Shown one piece after another: positions 1 through 8,342 of a DNA stretch of 64,000 nt (its first letter is position 1; every line of letters starts with the position of its first letter). This DNA is from Lachnospiraceae bacterium. GTDB taxonomy: Bacteria; Bacillota; Clostridia; Lachnospirales; Lachnospiraceae. The position numbers were made by a program, and so were the translations under genes. The DNA lies in contig SVEF01000001.1 of the NCBI GenBank assembly GCA_015057585.1, positions 186,001 to 250,000 of the forward strand, written 5' to 3'. The notes beneath the pieces are model-generated. The model worked only from the letters and a program-made list of their open reading frames with translations, did no database searches and had not been told where the DNA came from.

Positions 1-699
1 TCGTTTTCTTATGATAAAAAACTTCATGTATTAAAAGGGCTTAATCTTACAGTGCATCCGGGAGAAACGGTTGCGCTTGTGGGAGAATCCGGTGCGGGGA
101 AATCGACGATTCTTAACATGGTCATCGGATTTCACAAGCCGTCAGAAGGCGCGGTTTTTCTTGATGGGAAAGACATGGATACATTGAATCTGCGCAGTTA
201 TCGGAAACATATTGCGGTGGTTCCGCAGACATCGGTTTTGTTTTCGGGAACCATTCGTGATAATATAACATACGGAATGAAGGATGTTACGGAAACACAG
301 TTGTGGGACGCCATCCGTGCCGCAAATTTAGAACAGTTTGTGTTGTCCTTGCCGGACGGACTTGAAACCAGAGTGGGGGAACATGGCGGGAAATTGTCCG
401 GAGGGCAGCGGCAACGTGTCGCTATTGCAAGAGCATTGATCCGGAATCCAAGAATTATTGTGCTGGATGAGGCGACTTCGGCATTGGATAGCGTATCGGA
501 GAGAGAAATTCAAAAGGCGTTGGAAAATCTGCAGAAAGGAAGAACTACCTTTGTGGTGGCACACCGGTTGTCAACGATTCGGAATGCAGATAAAATTGCA
601 GTCATCGGGGACGGCGTCTGTAAGGAATACGGGACCTACGAGGAACTTATGGAGTTGGAGGGGGCATTTTACGAACTACGGAAACTGCAGACAGAGTAA
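1..699 (+). CDS. ABC exporter ATP-binding domain (5' truncated)
   Basis: C-terminal nucleotide-binding domain of an ABC transporter, cut by the window edge; the reading frame is open from base 1, so the ATG at 52 is internal. The visible 232 residues carry Walker A GESGAGKST (about residues 28-36), the LSGGQ signature near 132, Walker B IIVLDEA near 152, and an H-loop in the VAHRLST motif. The LSGGQRQRVAIARAL pattern and this C-terminal placement are typical of MsbA/MdlB-type exporters in which a membrane domain precedes the ATPase; that part would lie upstream. The substrate cannot be told. No terminator is visible before the next gene. Confidence 0.93.
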   Translation, partial: SFSYDKKLHVLKGLNLTVHPGETVALVGESGAGKSTILNMVIGFHKPSEGAVFLDGKDMDTLNLRSYRKHIAVVPQTSVLFSGTIRDNITYGMKDVTETQLWDAIRAANLEQFVLSLPDGLETRVGEHGGKLSGGQRQRVAIARALIRNPRIIVLDEATSALDSVSEREIQKALENLQKGRTTFVVAHRLSTIRNADKIAVIGDGVCKEYGTYEELMELEGAFYELRKLQTE

Positions 700-798
700 T
701 TTTAATTGATTTTTAATCCTTACATCCTTGTGTTTTTAGAACAAATGTGGGAAGATATAGGAAACAACGAAGAGACCGGGAATAAGGGAGGATTTCAT

Positions 799-1893
799 AT
801 GGGAAGAGCAGGAGGCGGCGGTGGCCGCGTAGGCGGAGGCCGCAGTGGCGGCGGAAGTTTTTCGAGAAGCGGCGGAGGTCGCAGCTTTAGCAGTCATAGC
901 AGCAGACCGGGCGGAAGTTTTGGAGGACACAGCAGTTTTGGAGGCTCCATGCATCACGGACCGATGCATCACCACAGACCGCATTATCACCATCATCACC
1001 ACCATCATCACGGCGGTTTTTTGTTTGGACCTTGGTTTTGGGGACCGCGGTATGGATACGGCAGGACAATAATTATAAATAATGGCGGAAATCCTTCCGG
1101 GAATACCGCAGGGTCCTATACATCACAAAATGCACAGGGTATGCAGGAAACAACGTATACTGAGCCGCAGCCGATGACAATAGACCAAAAGATTGCCCAA
1201 GCGGAAAAACTTCATAATGAAGCAGCAGAAGGGAAGAAGAAGGCATTAATTATGTTGGCTGTTGCTGCAGTCGTTTTGGCATTTGGTATTTGGATTTCAT
1301 TTTTGGCAAAGCAGAATTCTTTTGTGAAAGCAGAACTGGCAGGTACAGTAGAGGCCGGATATACATATGATGACGGATTTACATATGATGGCGGAAAGAC
1401 GGAAGCGGCATGCAGATATTTTTATGAAAAAACGGGTGTTCCGTTGTTCTTCTACACGATAGGGGAATATGAAAAAGAAGCTTCTACCTGTGATGATTAC
1501 ACGATGCAGTTGTATGATAAGTTATTCTCAGATGAAAACCATGTCCTCGTAGCGTATTACGATAATGTTGACTGGTGGAGTTGGGCCATTGGTGCGAATG
1601 CCGTAACTTACATGGATAAAAATGAAGTAAACGACCTGATTGATACAATTTATGTGTCATGGGAGGATTACAGTTTGAGTAATGACGCGGTGCTTGCAAA
1701 AGGAATCAAAGCATATGCAAATGAAATGACGCATGGGGATCAGGATGCATGTGTGTTTGCAGTTATTTTGTATGTGGTTGCGGGCGTAATTGCCATTGTT
1801 GCGGTAATATCTTTTGTAAATAATAAGAAGGATGAAAAATATTACGAAGAAGAGACGGATAAACTGCGTATGGATAAAATGCGCGGAGAGTAA
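799..1893 (+). CDS. Gly/Ser/His-rich membrane protein, TPM-like domain
   Basis: 364 residues starting at the ATG at 799, chosen because AAGGGAGGA lies 5-13 bases upstream; an in-frame codon at 706 has no such site. Residues 1-60 are low-complexity Gly, Ser and Arg, followed by a His-rich stretch with eight consecutive His (about 63-71). One hydrophobic segment is at about 148-168 and another at about 317-340, flanking an acidic and aromatic-rich domain of about 150 residues. That domain, with TGVPLFFYTIG and a later NDAVLAKGIKAY, resembles the TPM fold (YgcG/PsbP-like phosphatase-like proteins), but this is inferred by eye. The His tract could bind metal. Function unknown; the middle domain probably faces outside. 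Confidence 0.8.
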   Translation: MGRAGGGGGRVGGGRSGGGSFSRSGGGRSFSSHSSRPGGSFGGHSSFGGSMHHGPMHHHRPHYHHHHHHHHGGFLFGPWFWGPRYGYGRTIIINNGGNPSGNTAGSYTSQNAQGMQETTYTEPQPMTIDQKIAQAEKLHNEAAEGKKKALIMLAVAAVVLAFGIWISFLAKQNSFVKAELAGTVEAGYTYDDGFTYDGGKTEAACRYFYEKTGVPLFFYTIGEYEKEASTCDDYTMQLYDKLFSDENHVLVAYYDNVDWWSWAIGANAVTYMDKNEVNDLIDTIYVSWEDYSLSNDAVLAKGIKAYANEMTHGDQDACVFAVILYVVAGVIAIVAVISFVNNKKDEKYYEEETDKLRMDKMRGE

Positions 1894-1919
1894 AAATACA
1901 GGACAGAAAGAGGGAGACT

Positions 1920-2834
1920 ATGGTAAGAAATAAGTATTTATTTGTACATTTTATCGGAGAGAGCGAACACGGAGAACAGGTTTATTTTTCGTTGAGTGAA
2001 GATGGATTGCATTGGAATGATTTAAACAACGGGCAGCCGGTATTGGTATCGGATCTCGGAGAGAAAGGCGTGCGTGATCCGTTTTTGGTGCGAGATGAAA
2101 AAAACGGATGCTTTTATCTCATTGCGACCGATTGCCGTATTGCAAGCGGAAAGGGCTGGGGAGTAGCTCAGTTTGAAGGAAGTAAAGATATTATCGTCTG
2201 GAAGTCAGAAGATTTGGTACATTGGAGCAAACCTTGGAATTGTACGGTGGCAATTGAAGAGAGCGGATGTGCCTGGGCACCGGAAGCAATTTATGATGAA
2301 GAAAAAGATGCATTCCTTGTGTTTTGGGCATCTATGACAAAACTTGGTAATCCGGAGCATAAACAGCGTATTTTTGCGTCTTATACCAAAGATTTTGTAA
2401 CCTATACGGAGCCTGAACTTTATATTGAACGTGACAAGCATGTGATTGATACGGATATTATCCGGATTCCTGAAGGATATGTAAGATTTTCCAAGGATGA
2501 AACGACAAAGAATATCCGCATGGATTTCGGAAAGACACTGGATAAGGATAATTTTTCGGATGTACATTGTCCGGTACTGGATAATTTGTATGGTGTGGAA
2601 GGACCGATTGCGTTCCCAATGGAGGACGGAAAAAAATGGTGCCTGTTTGTAGACCGTTATGCAGAAGGAAAGGGATATTTGCCGCTCATCTCTGAAGATG
2701 TTTTATCCGGTGAGTTCCGCATACTTGAGGATTCGGAATATGATATGGGACAGACCTTGAAACGCCACGGAGGGATTCTTGCAATTACGGAAGATGAGTA
2801 TCAACGTTTAAAGAAAGCATATCAGGGAGAATAA
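1920..2834 (+). CDS. Glycoside hydrolase family 43-like protein
   Basis: 304 residues, ATG after AGGGAG. The protein has the five-bladed beta-propeller hallmarks of GH43/GH62-type glycosidases: RDPFLVR near residue 57, WAPEAIYD near 119, and VEGPIAF near 223, where the Glu is the usual general acid. GH43 enzymes cleave arabinofuranosyl or xylosyl linkages in plant polysaccharide. No signal peptide is present, so it should act in the cytoplasm on imported oligosaccharides, or be a catalytically altered relative. Exact substrate cannot be inferred from sequence. It starts 26 bases after the preceding gene and runs straight into the next small membrane protein gene, so the three may be co-transcribed. 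Confidence 0.85.
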   Translation: MVRNKYLFVHFIGESEHGEQVYFSLSEDGLHWNDLNNGQPVLVSDLGEKGVRDPFLVRDEKNGCFYLIATDCRIASGKGWGVAQFEGSKDIIVWKSEDLVHWSKPWNCTVAIEESGCAWAPEAIYDEEKDAFLVFWASMTKLGNPEHKQRIFASYTKDFVTYTEPELYIERDKHVIDTDIIRIPEGYVRFSKDETTKNIRMDFGKTLDKDNFSDVHCPVLDNLYGVEGPIAFPMEDGKKWCLFVDRYAEGKGYLPLISEDVLSGEFRILEDSEYDMGQTLKRHGGILAITEDEYQRLKKAYQGE

Positions 2835-2839
2835 GTAAA

Positions 2840-3259
2840 ATGGCAAAAAGAATTCATGTAAGACCGGGAAAGACACAGTCGAAAGCCGGATTTTTTGTAG
2901 GAATCTTGTTTTGTATTCTTGGTGTGTTTGTTGTGATTCCGATTTTTGGACCGTTTGGCATTCTTTGGACCGCTGTGGCCGCTTGGATTGCGTATTCCCA
3001 CTATAGGAACGGTTTTACCGATAAGGGAATTGATAGCAAGGTAATCGAGGTTGAGGACGATGGTGAGGATGTTACGGTGACAGAACATCCGGGATTCGGA
3101 TACCGCAGTTATTCGTACACTTCGGAAAGCAATGAGACAAAGTCGGATGAAAACGACATTGAGGAACGGTTAAGATCGTTGCAGAGTCTCTACGACCAGC
3201 GCCTGATTACGAGAGAAGAGTACGACGAAAAGAAACAGGAGATTTTAAAAGAGTTATAA
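2840..3259 (+). CDS. Small SHOCT-domain membrane protein
   Basis: 139 residues. Two hydrophobic segments lie near residues 12-30 and 32-50, then an acidic linker, then a C-terminal SHOCT motif (about residues 105-139: short helices with LYDQRLITREEYDEKK). SHOCT is a short oligomerisation-type domain found at the C-terminus of many small membrane or secreted proteins of unknown role. The gene begins five bases after the GH43 stop with an AGGGAGAAT ribosome site and is followed by an intrinsic terminator. Function unknown. Confidence 0.85.
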   Translation: MAKRIHVRPGKTQSKAGFFVGILFCILGVFVVIPIFGPFGILWTAVAAWIAYSHYRNGFTDKGIDSKVIEVEDDGEDVTVTEHPGFGYRSYSYTSESNETKSDENDIEERLRSLQSLYDQRLITREEYDEKKQEILKEL

Positions 3260-3293
3260 GACAGGAAGGATTTTTCAAAGAATAAATAGTTCT

Positions 3294-3330
3294 GAAAGAG
3301 GTAAATCGCATGGTTTACCTCTTTCTTTTA
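3294..3330 (+). terminator. Rho-independent terminator
   Basis: A perfect 12-bp stem (GAAAGAGGTAAA at 3294-3305 with its complement at 3314-3325), 8-base loop and a T-rich tail. It closes the ABC/GH43/SHOCT group and isolates pnp. Confidence 0.92.
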
Positions 3331-3340
3331 TAAAAAACAC

Positions 3341-3368
3341 TGGATTTTTTTGAAAAATTGTGTATAAT
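3341..3368 (+). promoter_or_regulatory. Probable sigma-A promoter of pnp
   Basis: A perfect TATAAT (3363-3368) preceded at 16 bases by TGGATT (3341-3346), with a T/A-rich spacer of the same style as the fhs and flgB promoters in this window. It predicts a leader of about 130 bases on the pnp mRNA. Confidence 0.65.
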
Positions 3369-3419
3369 AGAAATGATGGGCGTAGTATGCCCAAATGCGG
3401 GGCTTGTGTTCCGGGACTT

Positions 3420-3457
3420 CTGAATAGCACATTGCAGTCGCGGAGTGTGTTATTCAG
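3420..3457 (+). promoter_or_regulatory. Leader hairpin of pnp
   Basis: Inverted repeat with 12-base arms (CTGAATAGCACA at 3420-3431 and TGTGTTATTCAG at 3446-3457, one G-U pair) in the untranslated leader of pnp. Polynucleotide phosphorylase autoregulates through a leader duplex in enterobacteria; a similar job here is inference. Confidence 0.6.
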
Positions 3458-3504
3458 TTGTTTCGGCGGCTCCGTAAATACAATATTAAAGGAGATTATG
3501 AAAC

Positions 3505-5592
3505 ATGAGTTACAAGAGTTTTTCCATGGAACTTGCCGGCAGAACATTAACCGTTGATGTTGGCAGAGTAGCAGCTCAGGCAAACGGCGCAGCATTCATG
3601 CACTATGGTGACACTACGGTGTTATCCACAGCAACTGCATCCGAAAAGCCAAGAGATGGCATTGATTTTTTCCCTCTTTCCGTAGAGTACGAGGAAAAGT
3701 TATACGCAGTAGGTAAGATTCCTGGCGGTTTCACCAGAAGAGAAGGAAAGGCATCCGAAAATGCAATCCTGACTTCCCGTGTTATTGACCGTCCGATGAG
3801 ACCATTATTCCCGAAGGATTACAGAAATGATGTTACCATCAACAACATGGTTATGTCCGTAGACCCTGAGTGCAGTCCTGAACTGACTGCTATGCTTGGT
3901 TCTGCGATTGCAGTGGCTATTTCCGACATTCCATTCGATGGTCCATGTGCTACCACACAGGTTGGTATGGTAAATGGCGAGTTTGTTTTCAATCCGAATG
4001 CATCCCAAAATGCAAATTCTGACTTAAAGCTTACCGTAGCTTCTACAAGAGATAAGGTAATCATGATTGAGGCCGGTGCAAACGAAGTTCCGGAAGACAA
4101 GATGATTGAAGCTATCTACGCTGCTCACGCAGTAAACCAGCAGGTAATTGAGTTTATCGATAAGATTGTTGCTGAGTGCGGTAAGGAAAAGCATTCCTAC
4201 ACCAGTTGTGCAATTCCGGAAGAATTATTCGCTGCAATTCGCGAAATCGTTCCTCCTGCAGAGATGGAAGTAGTTATGTTCGCAGAGCAGAAGCAGGTTC
4301 GTGAAGACAGAATCCGCGAATTAAAGGACAAGCTTGCTGAAGCATTTGCTGAAAATGAAGAGTGGCTTCCTCTCATTGATGAGGCAGTTTACCAGTATGA
4401 AAAGAAGACAGTACGTAAGATGATCTTAAAGGATCAGAAGCGTCCGGACGGCCGTGCGATTACACAGATCCGTCCTCTTGCAGCAGAAGTAGACATCGTA
4501 CCTAGAGTACATGGTTCTGCTATGTTCACCAGAGGTCAGACACAGATTTGTAACGTAACCACTCTGGCACCGTTATCCGAGGCACAGAGACTGGACGGCT
4601 TAGATGAGTTTGAAACATCCAAGAGATATATGCATCACTATAATTTCCCTGCATACTCTGTAGGTGAAACAAAGGTTTCCAGAGGACCTGGACGTCGTGA
4701 AATCGGTCACGGTGCACTTGCTGAGAGAGCGTTAATTCCGGTGCTTCCTTCCGAAGAGGAATTCCCATACGCTATCCGTACCGTATCTGAGACCTTCGAG
4801 TCCAACGGTTCCACCTCCATGGCTTCTACCTGTGCATCCTGTATGTCCTTAATGGCTGCAGGTGTTCCGATTAAGAAGATGGTAGCCGGTATTTCCTGTG
4901 GTCTTGTAACTGGTGAAACAGATGATGACTATATCTTATTAACCGATATTCAGGGTCTTGAAGACTTCTTCGGTGATATGGACTTTAAGGTAACCGGTAC
5001 CGACGCAGGTATCACTGCTATCCAGATGGATATTAAGATTCACGGTTTAACAAGACCAATCGTAGAAGGGGCTATCGCAAGATGCCGTGAAGCAAGAATG
5101 TTCATCATGGAAACCTGCATGAAGCCTGCTATTTCCGAGCCAAGACCGGAAGTTGGACCATATGCTCCAAAGATTATCCAGATTCAGATTGATCCGGCTA
5201 AGATTGGTGAAGTAGTTGGTCAGAGAGGTAAGACCATCAACGCTATCATCGAACAGACCGGTGTTAAGATTGACATTACCGATGACGGTGCAGTTTCTGT
5301 ATGCGGTACAGATGCCGAGGCTATGCAGAAGGCAGTAGAGTTAATCCAGATTATCGTTACTGACTTTGAAGAAGGCCAGGTATTAACAGGTAAGGTAGTA
5401 AGCATTAAGGATTTTGGTGCGTTCCTTGAGTTTGCTCCTGGTAAGGAAGCTATGGTACACATTTCAAAGATTTCCAAGGAAAGAATTGACCATGTAGAAG
5501 ATGTTCTTACTCTTGGTGATGTTGTAAAGGCAGTTTGCCTCGGCAAGGACAAGATGGGAAGAGTATCCTTTAGCATTAAGGATGTAAAGTAA
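3505..5592 (+). CDS. pnp: Polynucleotide phosphorylase
   Basis: Phosphorolytic 3'-5' exoribonuclease of mRNA turnover, converting RNA ends to nucleoside diphosphates; works as a trimer in the cytoplasm. 695 residues, normal length. Two RNase PH-like domains (about residues 10-140 and 320-460, the second with the conserved TNGSTSMASTCA-type catalytic region near 435), a KH domain with its GxxG loop in VVGQRGKTINAI near residue 572, and a C-terminal S1 domain (about 620-690, with LTGKVVSIKDFGAFLEF). The ATG at 3505 is preceded by AAGGAG; an out-of-frame ATG at 3498 is closer to that site but opens no usable frame. Single-gene transcript with its own promoter and terminator. Confidence 0.97.
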   Translation: MSYKSFSMELAGRTLTVDVGRVAAQANGAAFMHYGDTTVLSTATASEKPRDGIDFFPLSVEYEEKLYAVGKIPGGFTRREGKASENAILTSRVIDRPMRPLFPKDYRNDVTINNMVMSVDPECSPELTAMLGSAIAVAISDIPFDGPCATTQVGMVNGEFVFNPNASQNANSDLKLTVASTRDKVIMIEAGANEVPEDKMIEAIYAAHAVNQQVIEFIDKIVAECGKEKHSYTSCAIPEELFAAIREIVPPAEMEVVMFAEQKQVREDRIRELKDKLAEAFAENEEWLPLIDEAVYQYEKKTVRKMILKDQKRPDGRAITQIRPLAAEVDIVPRVHGSAMFTRGQTQICNVTTLAPLSEAQRLDGLDEFETSKRYMHHYNFPAYSVGETKVSRGPGRREIGHGALAERALIPVLPSEEEFPYAIRTVSETFESNGSTSMASTCASCMSLMAAGVPIKKMVAGISCGLVTGETDDDYILLTDIQGLEDFFGDMDFKVTGTDAGITAIQMDIKIHGLTRPIVEGAIARCREARMFIMETCMKPAISEPRPEVGPYAPKIIQIQIDPAKIGEVVGQRGKTINAIIEQTGVKIDITDDGAVSVCGTDAEAMQKAVELIQIIVTDFEEGQVLTGKVVSIKDFGAFLEFAPGKEAMVHISKISKERIDHVEDVLTLGDVVKAVCLGKDKMGRVSFSIKDVK

Positions 5593-5609
5593 GAAACATA
5601 AGATAATGA

Positions 5610-5645
5610 GAACTGCTGTATATGAGAGGTATACAGCAGTTCTTT
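5610..5645 (+). terminator. Rho-independent terminator of pnp
   Basis: Perfect 13-bp stem (GAACTGCTGTATA at 5610-5622, complement at 5630-5642), 7-base loop and short T run. Confidence 0.92.
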
Positions 5646-5685
5646 GTATAAAAAGTAAACAGTAAAAGTGAAAGAAGATTAAGAG

Positions 5686-6957
5686 ATGATAAAAACTGTA
5701 ACATTACAAAACGGAATCCGACTGGTCATGGAGCCAATGCCTAACTTGCGTACGGTATCGTTTGGTGTTTGGGTGAAGGTTGGTTCTGCAAATGAAACAG
5801 AAGAGAATAACGGTATTTCCCATGTGATTGAACACTGTTTGTTTAAAGGGACGAAAACGCGTTCCGCAAAGCAGCTGGCAGATGAGATTTCGTCAATCGG
5901 TGATCAGTTAAATGCATTTACCGGGAAGGAATGTACCGCGTTTTACGGAGTGACCTTAACCGAGTACTTGCCAAAACTGATAGAGTTGCTGGGAGACATG
6001 CTTCAAAATTCTACCTTTGAGGAGGAGCCTCTGAAAAAGGAACTCGGTGTTATTTTAGAGGAAATTGATATGTATGACGATTCACCGGAGGATCTGGTGC
6101 ATGAGTTGTTGCAGAAGGGTGTTTGGGAGGACCATCCGTTAGGTTACATAATTTCGGGAGAAAAATCTGTAGTGTCAGCAATGACAAAGGAACAGATTCT
6201 TGCATATATGAAACAGTATTACTGTGGCAGCAACATGGTAGTTTCGATTGCCGGTAATTTTGAGGAGGAGTCCGTGATTTCCTGCTTAAAAGAACATTTT
6301 CTGTCCATACCGGAATTTGGGGAAGGCACAGCTACTGTGCAACCGCTGGAACCTCCGGCTTTTCATCGATGTACCTGCGAGAGAAAAAAGGATGTCGAGC
6401 AGCTTTATATGAATCTGGCATTTGAAACGATACCGGAAACGGATGACTTAAGACACGTACAGATTATGGTAAATGCGCTGCTTGGAGGAAGCAATAATTC
6501 CAGGCTCTTCCAGACCATACGTGAAGAACTGGGCCTGGCATATTCGGTGTATTCGTATTCCAGTCTGTATCGTGCAGCCGGTTTGTTTCACATTGATGTT
6601 ATCGTGAATCCGTCTAATGCCGTGACGGTATATGAAAAGCTAAAGGAGATTCTGAGAGAGTTTTCGGAAAATCCGATTGACGAAACGGAACGGAGGGCAC
6701 TGTACACCCAGCTTCGCACGGAAATGATTATGGGCAGCGAAAGTGCAAGAAACCGTATGGAGCAAAATGCAAAGTCACTTTTGATGCATGGCAGAGTAGT
6801 TCCGTTAGAAGAAACCATTGAAAAACTGTCAGAAGTAACAACAGAAGAAATGCAGGCATTTGCAGCGAAATATCTCAATATGGACCGGTGCAGCCTTTGC
6901 CTGGTCGGTGAGATTTCCGGAGAGGCCAAGGATGTAAAAAAGCATTGGAAATCCTAA
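5686..6957 (+). CDS. M16 family zinc peptidase
   Basis: 423 residues, single-polypeptide M16 peptidase of the mitochondrial processing peptidase/YmxG (PqqL-like) type. The inverted zinc motif HxxEH is at residues 46-50 (HVIEH), with the distal Glu ligand in the ILEEIDMYDDSPED region near residue 127. The C-terminal half has the inactive repeat with the GGSNNSRLFQTIREELGLAY signature near residue 270. Cytoplasmic; M16 members like YmxG are often found next to pnp in Firmicutes, which matches this position. Physiological substrate unknown. Confidence 0.93.
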   Translation: MIKTVTLQNGIRLVMEPMPNLRTVSFGVWVKVGSANETEENNGISHVIEHCLFKGTKTRSAKQLADEISSIGDQLNAFTGKECTAFYGVTLTEYLPKLIELLGDMLQNSTFEEEPLKKELGVILEEIDMYDDSPEDLVHELLQKGVWEDHPLGYIISGEKSVVSAMTKEQILAYMKQYYCGSNMVVSIAGNFEEESVISCLKEHFLSIPEFGEGTATVQPLEPPAFHRCTCERKKDVEQLYMNLAFETIPETDDLRHVQIMVNALLGGSNNSRLFQTIREELGLAYSVYSYSSLYRAAGLFHIDVIVNPSNAVTVYEKLKEILREFSENPIDETERRALYTQLRTEMIMGSESARNRMEQNAKSLLMHGRVVPLEETIEKLSEVTTEEMQAFAAKYLNMDRCSLCLVGEISGEAKDVKKHWKS

Positions 6958-6966
6958 CAAAATCGG

Positions 6967-6995
6967 TTGACGTTAAGAGTGCAATCCATTAAAAT
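6967..6995 (+). promoter_or_regulatory. Sigma-A promoter of metY
   Basis: TTGACG (6967-6972), 17-base spacer, TAAAAT (6990-6995). Placed about 40 bases before the AGGAGG site of the next gene. Confidence 0.7.
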
Positions 6996-7037
6996 AAAGT
7001 ATATGCAGACAATGGGATAATAGGAGGAAATTGTGAC

Positions 7038-8312
7038 ATGAGTTATAAGAGAAATACGATGTGCGTACAGGGCGGTTATGAACCAAAGAACGGTGAAGCA
7101 AGAGTGGTTCCGATTTGTCAGAGCACCACATATAAATATGACAGCAGTGAGACGGTTGGTAAATTATTTGACCTTGAGGAGGACGGATTTTTCTATACCC
7201 GCATCGGCAATCCGACGGTAGATTGTGTGGAAAAAAAGATTGCCATGTTAGAGGGTGGTGTCGGAGCGATGTGTACCTCATCCGGACAGGCAGCCAGCCT
7301 GATTTCGATTTTAAATATCTGTGAAGCCGGAGACCACATGATTTCGACCGCAGCAATTTATGGCGGTACATTCAACCTGTTTTCCGTGACCTTAAAGAAA
7401 TTCGGGATTGATGTGACATTTGTAGATACAGAGATTTCAGAAGAGGATTTGCAGAAAGAAGTGAAGGAGAATACAAAACTGATTTTCTCCGAGACCCTTT
7501 CCAATCCGTCTTTGGTAGTTTGTGATATTGAAAAATTTGCAAGGATAGCTCATAAAAATGACATTCCTCTGATTATTGATAATACATTTGCAACACCGAT
7601 GTTATGCCGCCCGTTTGAGTATGGTGCAGATATTGTAGTGCACTCTACCTCCAAGTATCTGGATGGACATGCCACGGCACTTGGCGGAGTCATTGTAGAC
7701 AGTGGAAACTTCCCTTGGGATAATGGAAAATTCCCTGGTCTTTCCACACCGGATGAATCCTATCACGGCATGGTGTATACGAAGGATTGTGGTAAGGCTG
7801 CTTACATTACAAAGGCCAGAGTACAGCTGATGAGGGATTTGGGTTCCACACCTTCCCCGCAAAATGCATTTTATCTGAATCTCGGTTTAGAAACGTTACA
7901 TCTTAGAATGGAACGTCATACCCAGAATGCAATGGCGGTTGCAAAGTGGCTGGAAAATAATGAGCAGGTAGAATGGGTGAACTATCCGGGCCTTTCAGGA
8001 AACCGATACCATGACCTGGCAAACAAATATATGCCGAGTGGCACTTCCGGTGTTATTTCCTTTGGTGTTAAGGGAGGAAGAGACGCGGCAATGAAGTTTA
8101 TGGACAGCTTAAAGCTGGCAGCAATCGTGGTACATGTGGCAGATGCGAGAACGGGTGTACTTCATCCGGCCAGCACAACACACCGCCAGTTGTCGGATGA
8201 ACAGCTTGTGGCGGCAGGGGTAGAGCCGAACATGGTAAGAATGTCCATCGGTATTGAAGATGTAGAAGATATTTTAGAAGATTTAGAACAGGCGCTTGCA
8301 CAGGCAAAATAA
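7038..8312 (+). CDS. metY: O-acetylhomoserine sulfhydrylase
   Basis: PLP enzyme that makes homocysteine from O-acetylhomoserine and sulfide in methionine synthesis. 424 residues, the usual MetY length. Cys/Met metabolism PLP-enzyme fold: YTRIGNPT near residue 53, the PLP-stacking Tyr region AAIYGGTFNL near residue 110, IIDNTFATP near 181, and the Schiff-base Lys in HSTSKYLDGH near residue 205. The long insert around residues 220-250 is typical of MetY rather than MetB/MetC. AGGAGG precedes the ATG. A related methionine gamma-lyase cannot be fully excluded but the length and insert favour MetY. Confidence 0.9.
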   Translation: MSYKRNTMCVQGGYEPKNGEARVVPICQSTTYKYDSSETVGKLFDLEEDGFFYTRIGNPTVDCVEKKIAMLEGGVGAMCTSSGQAASLISILNICEAGDHMISTAAIYGGTFNLFSVTLKKFGIDVTFVDTEISEEDLQKEVKENTKLIFSETLSNPSLVVCDIEKFARIAHKNDIPLIIDNTFATPMLCRPFEYGADIVVHSTSKYLDGHATALGGVIVDSGNFPWDNGKFPGLSTPDESYHGMVYTKDCGKAAYITKARVQLMRDLGSTPSPQNAFYLNLGLETLHLRMERHTQNAMAVAKWLENNEQVEWVNYPGLSGNRYHDLANKYMPSGTSGVISFGVKGGRDAAMKFMDSLKLAAIVVHVADARTGVLHPASTTHRQLSDEQLVAAGVEPNMVRMSIGIEDVEDILEDLEQALAQAK

Positions 8313-8342
8313 ACTGTGTATAGCGGAAAGGTTTGGGAGAGT

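Noticed and set aside
736-1011. 91-residue minus-strand Met/Ala/Ser-rich frame
   Set aside because: It is the antisense of the Gly/His low-complexity region; no ribosome site.
3350-3368. TTGAAA at 3350 as -35 of the pnp promoter
   Set aside because: It is only 7 bases from the -10; TGGATT at 16 bases is the better choice.
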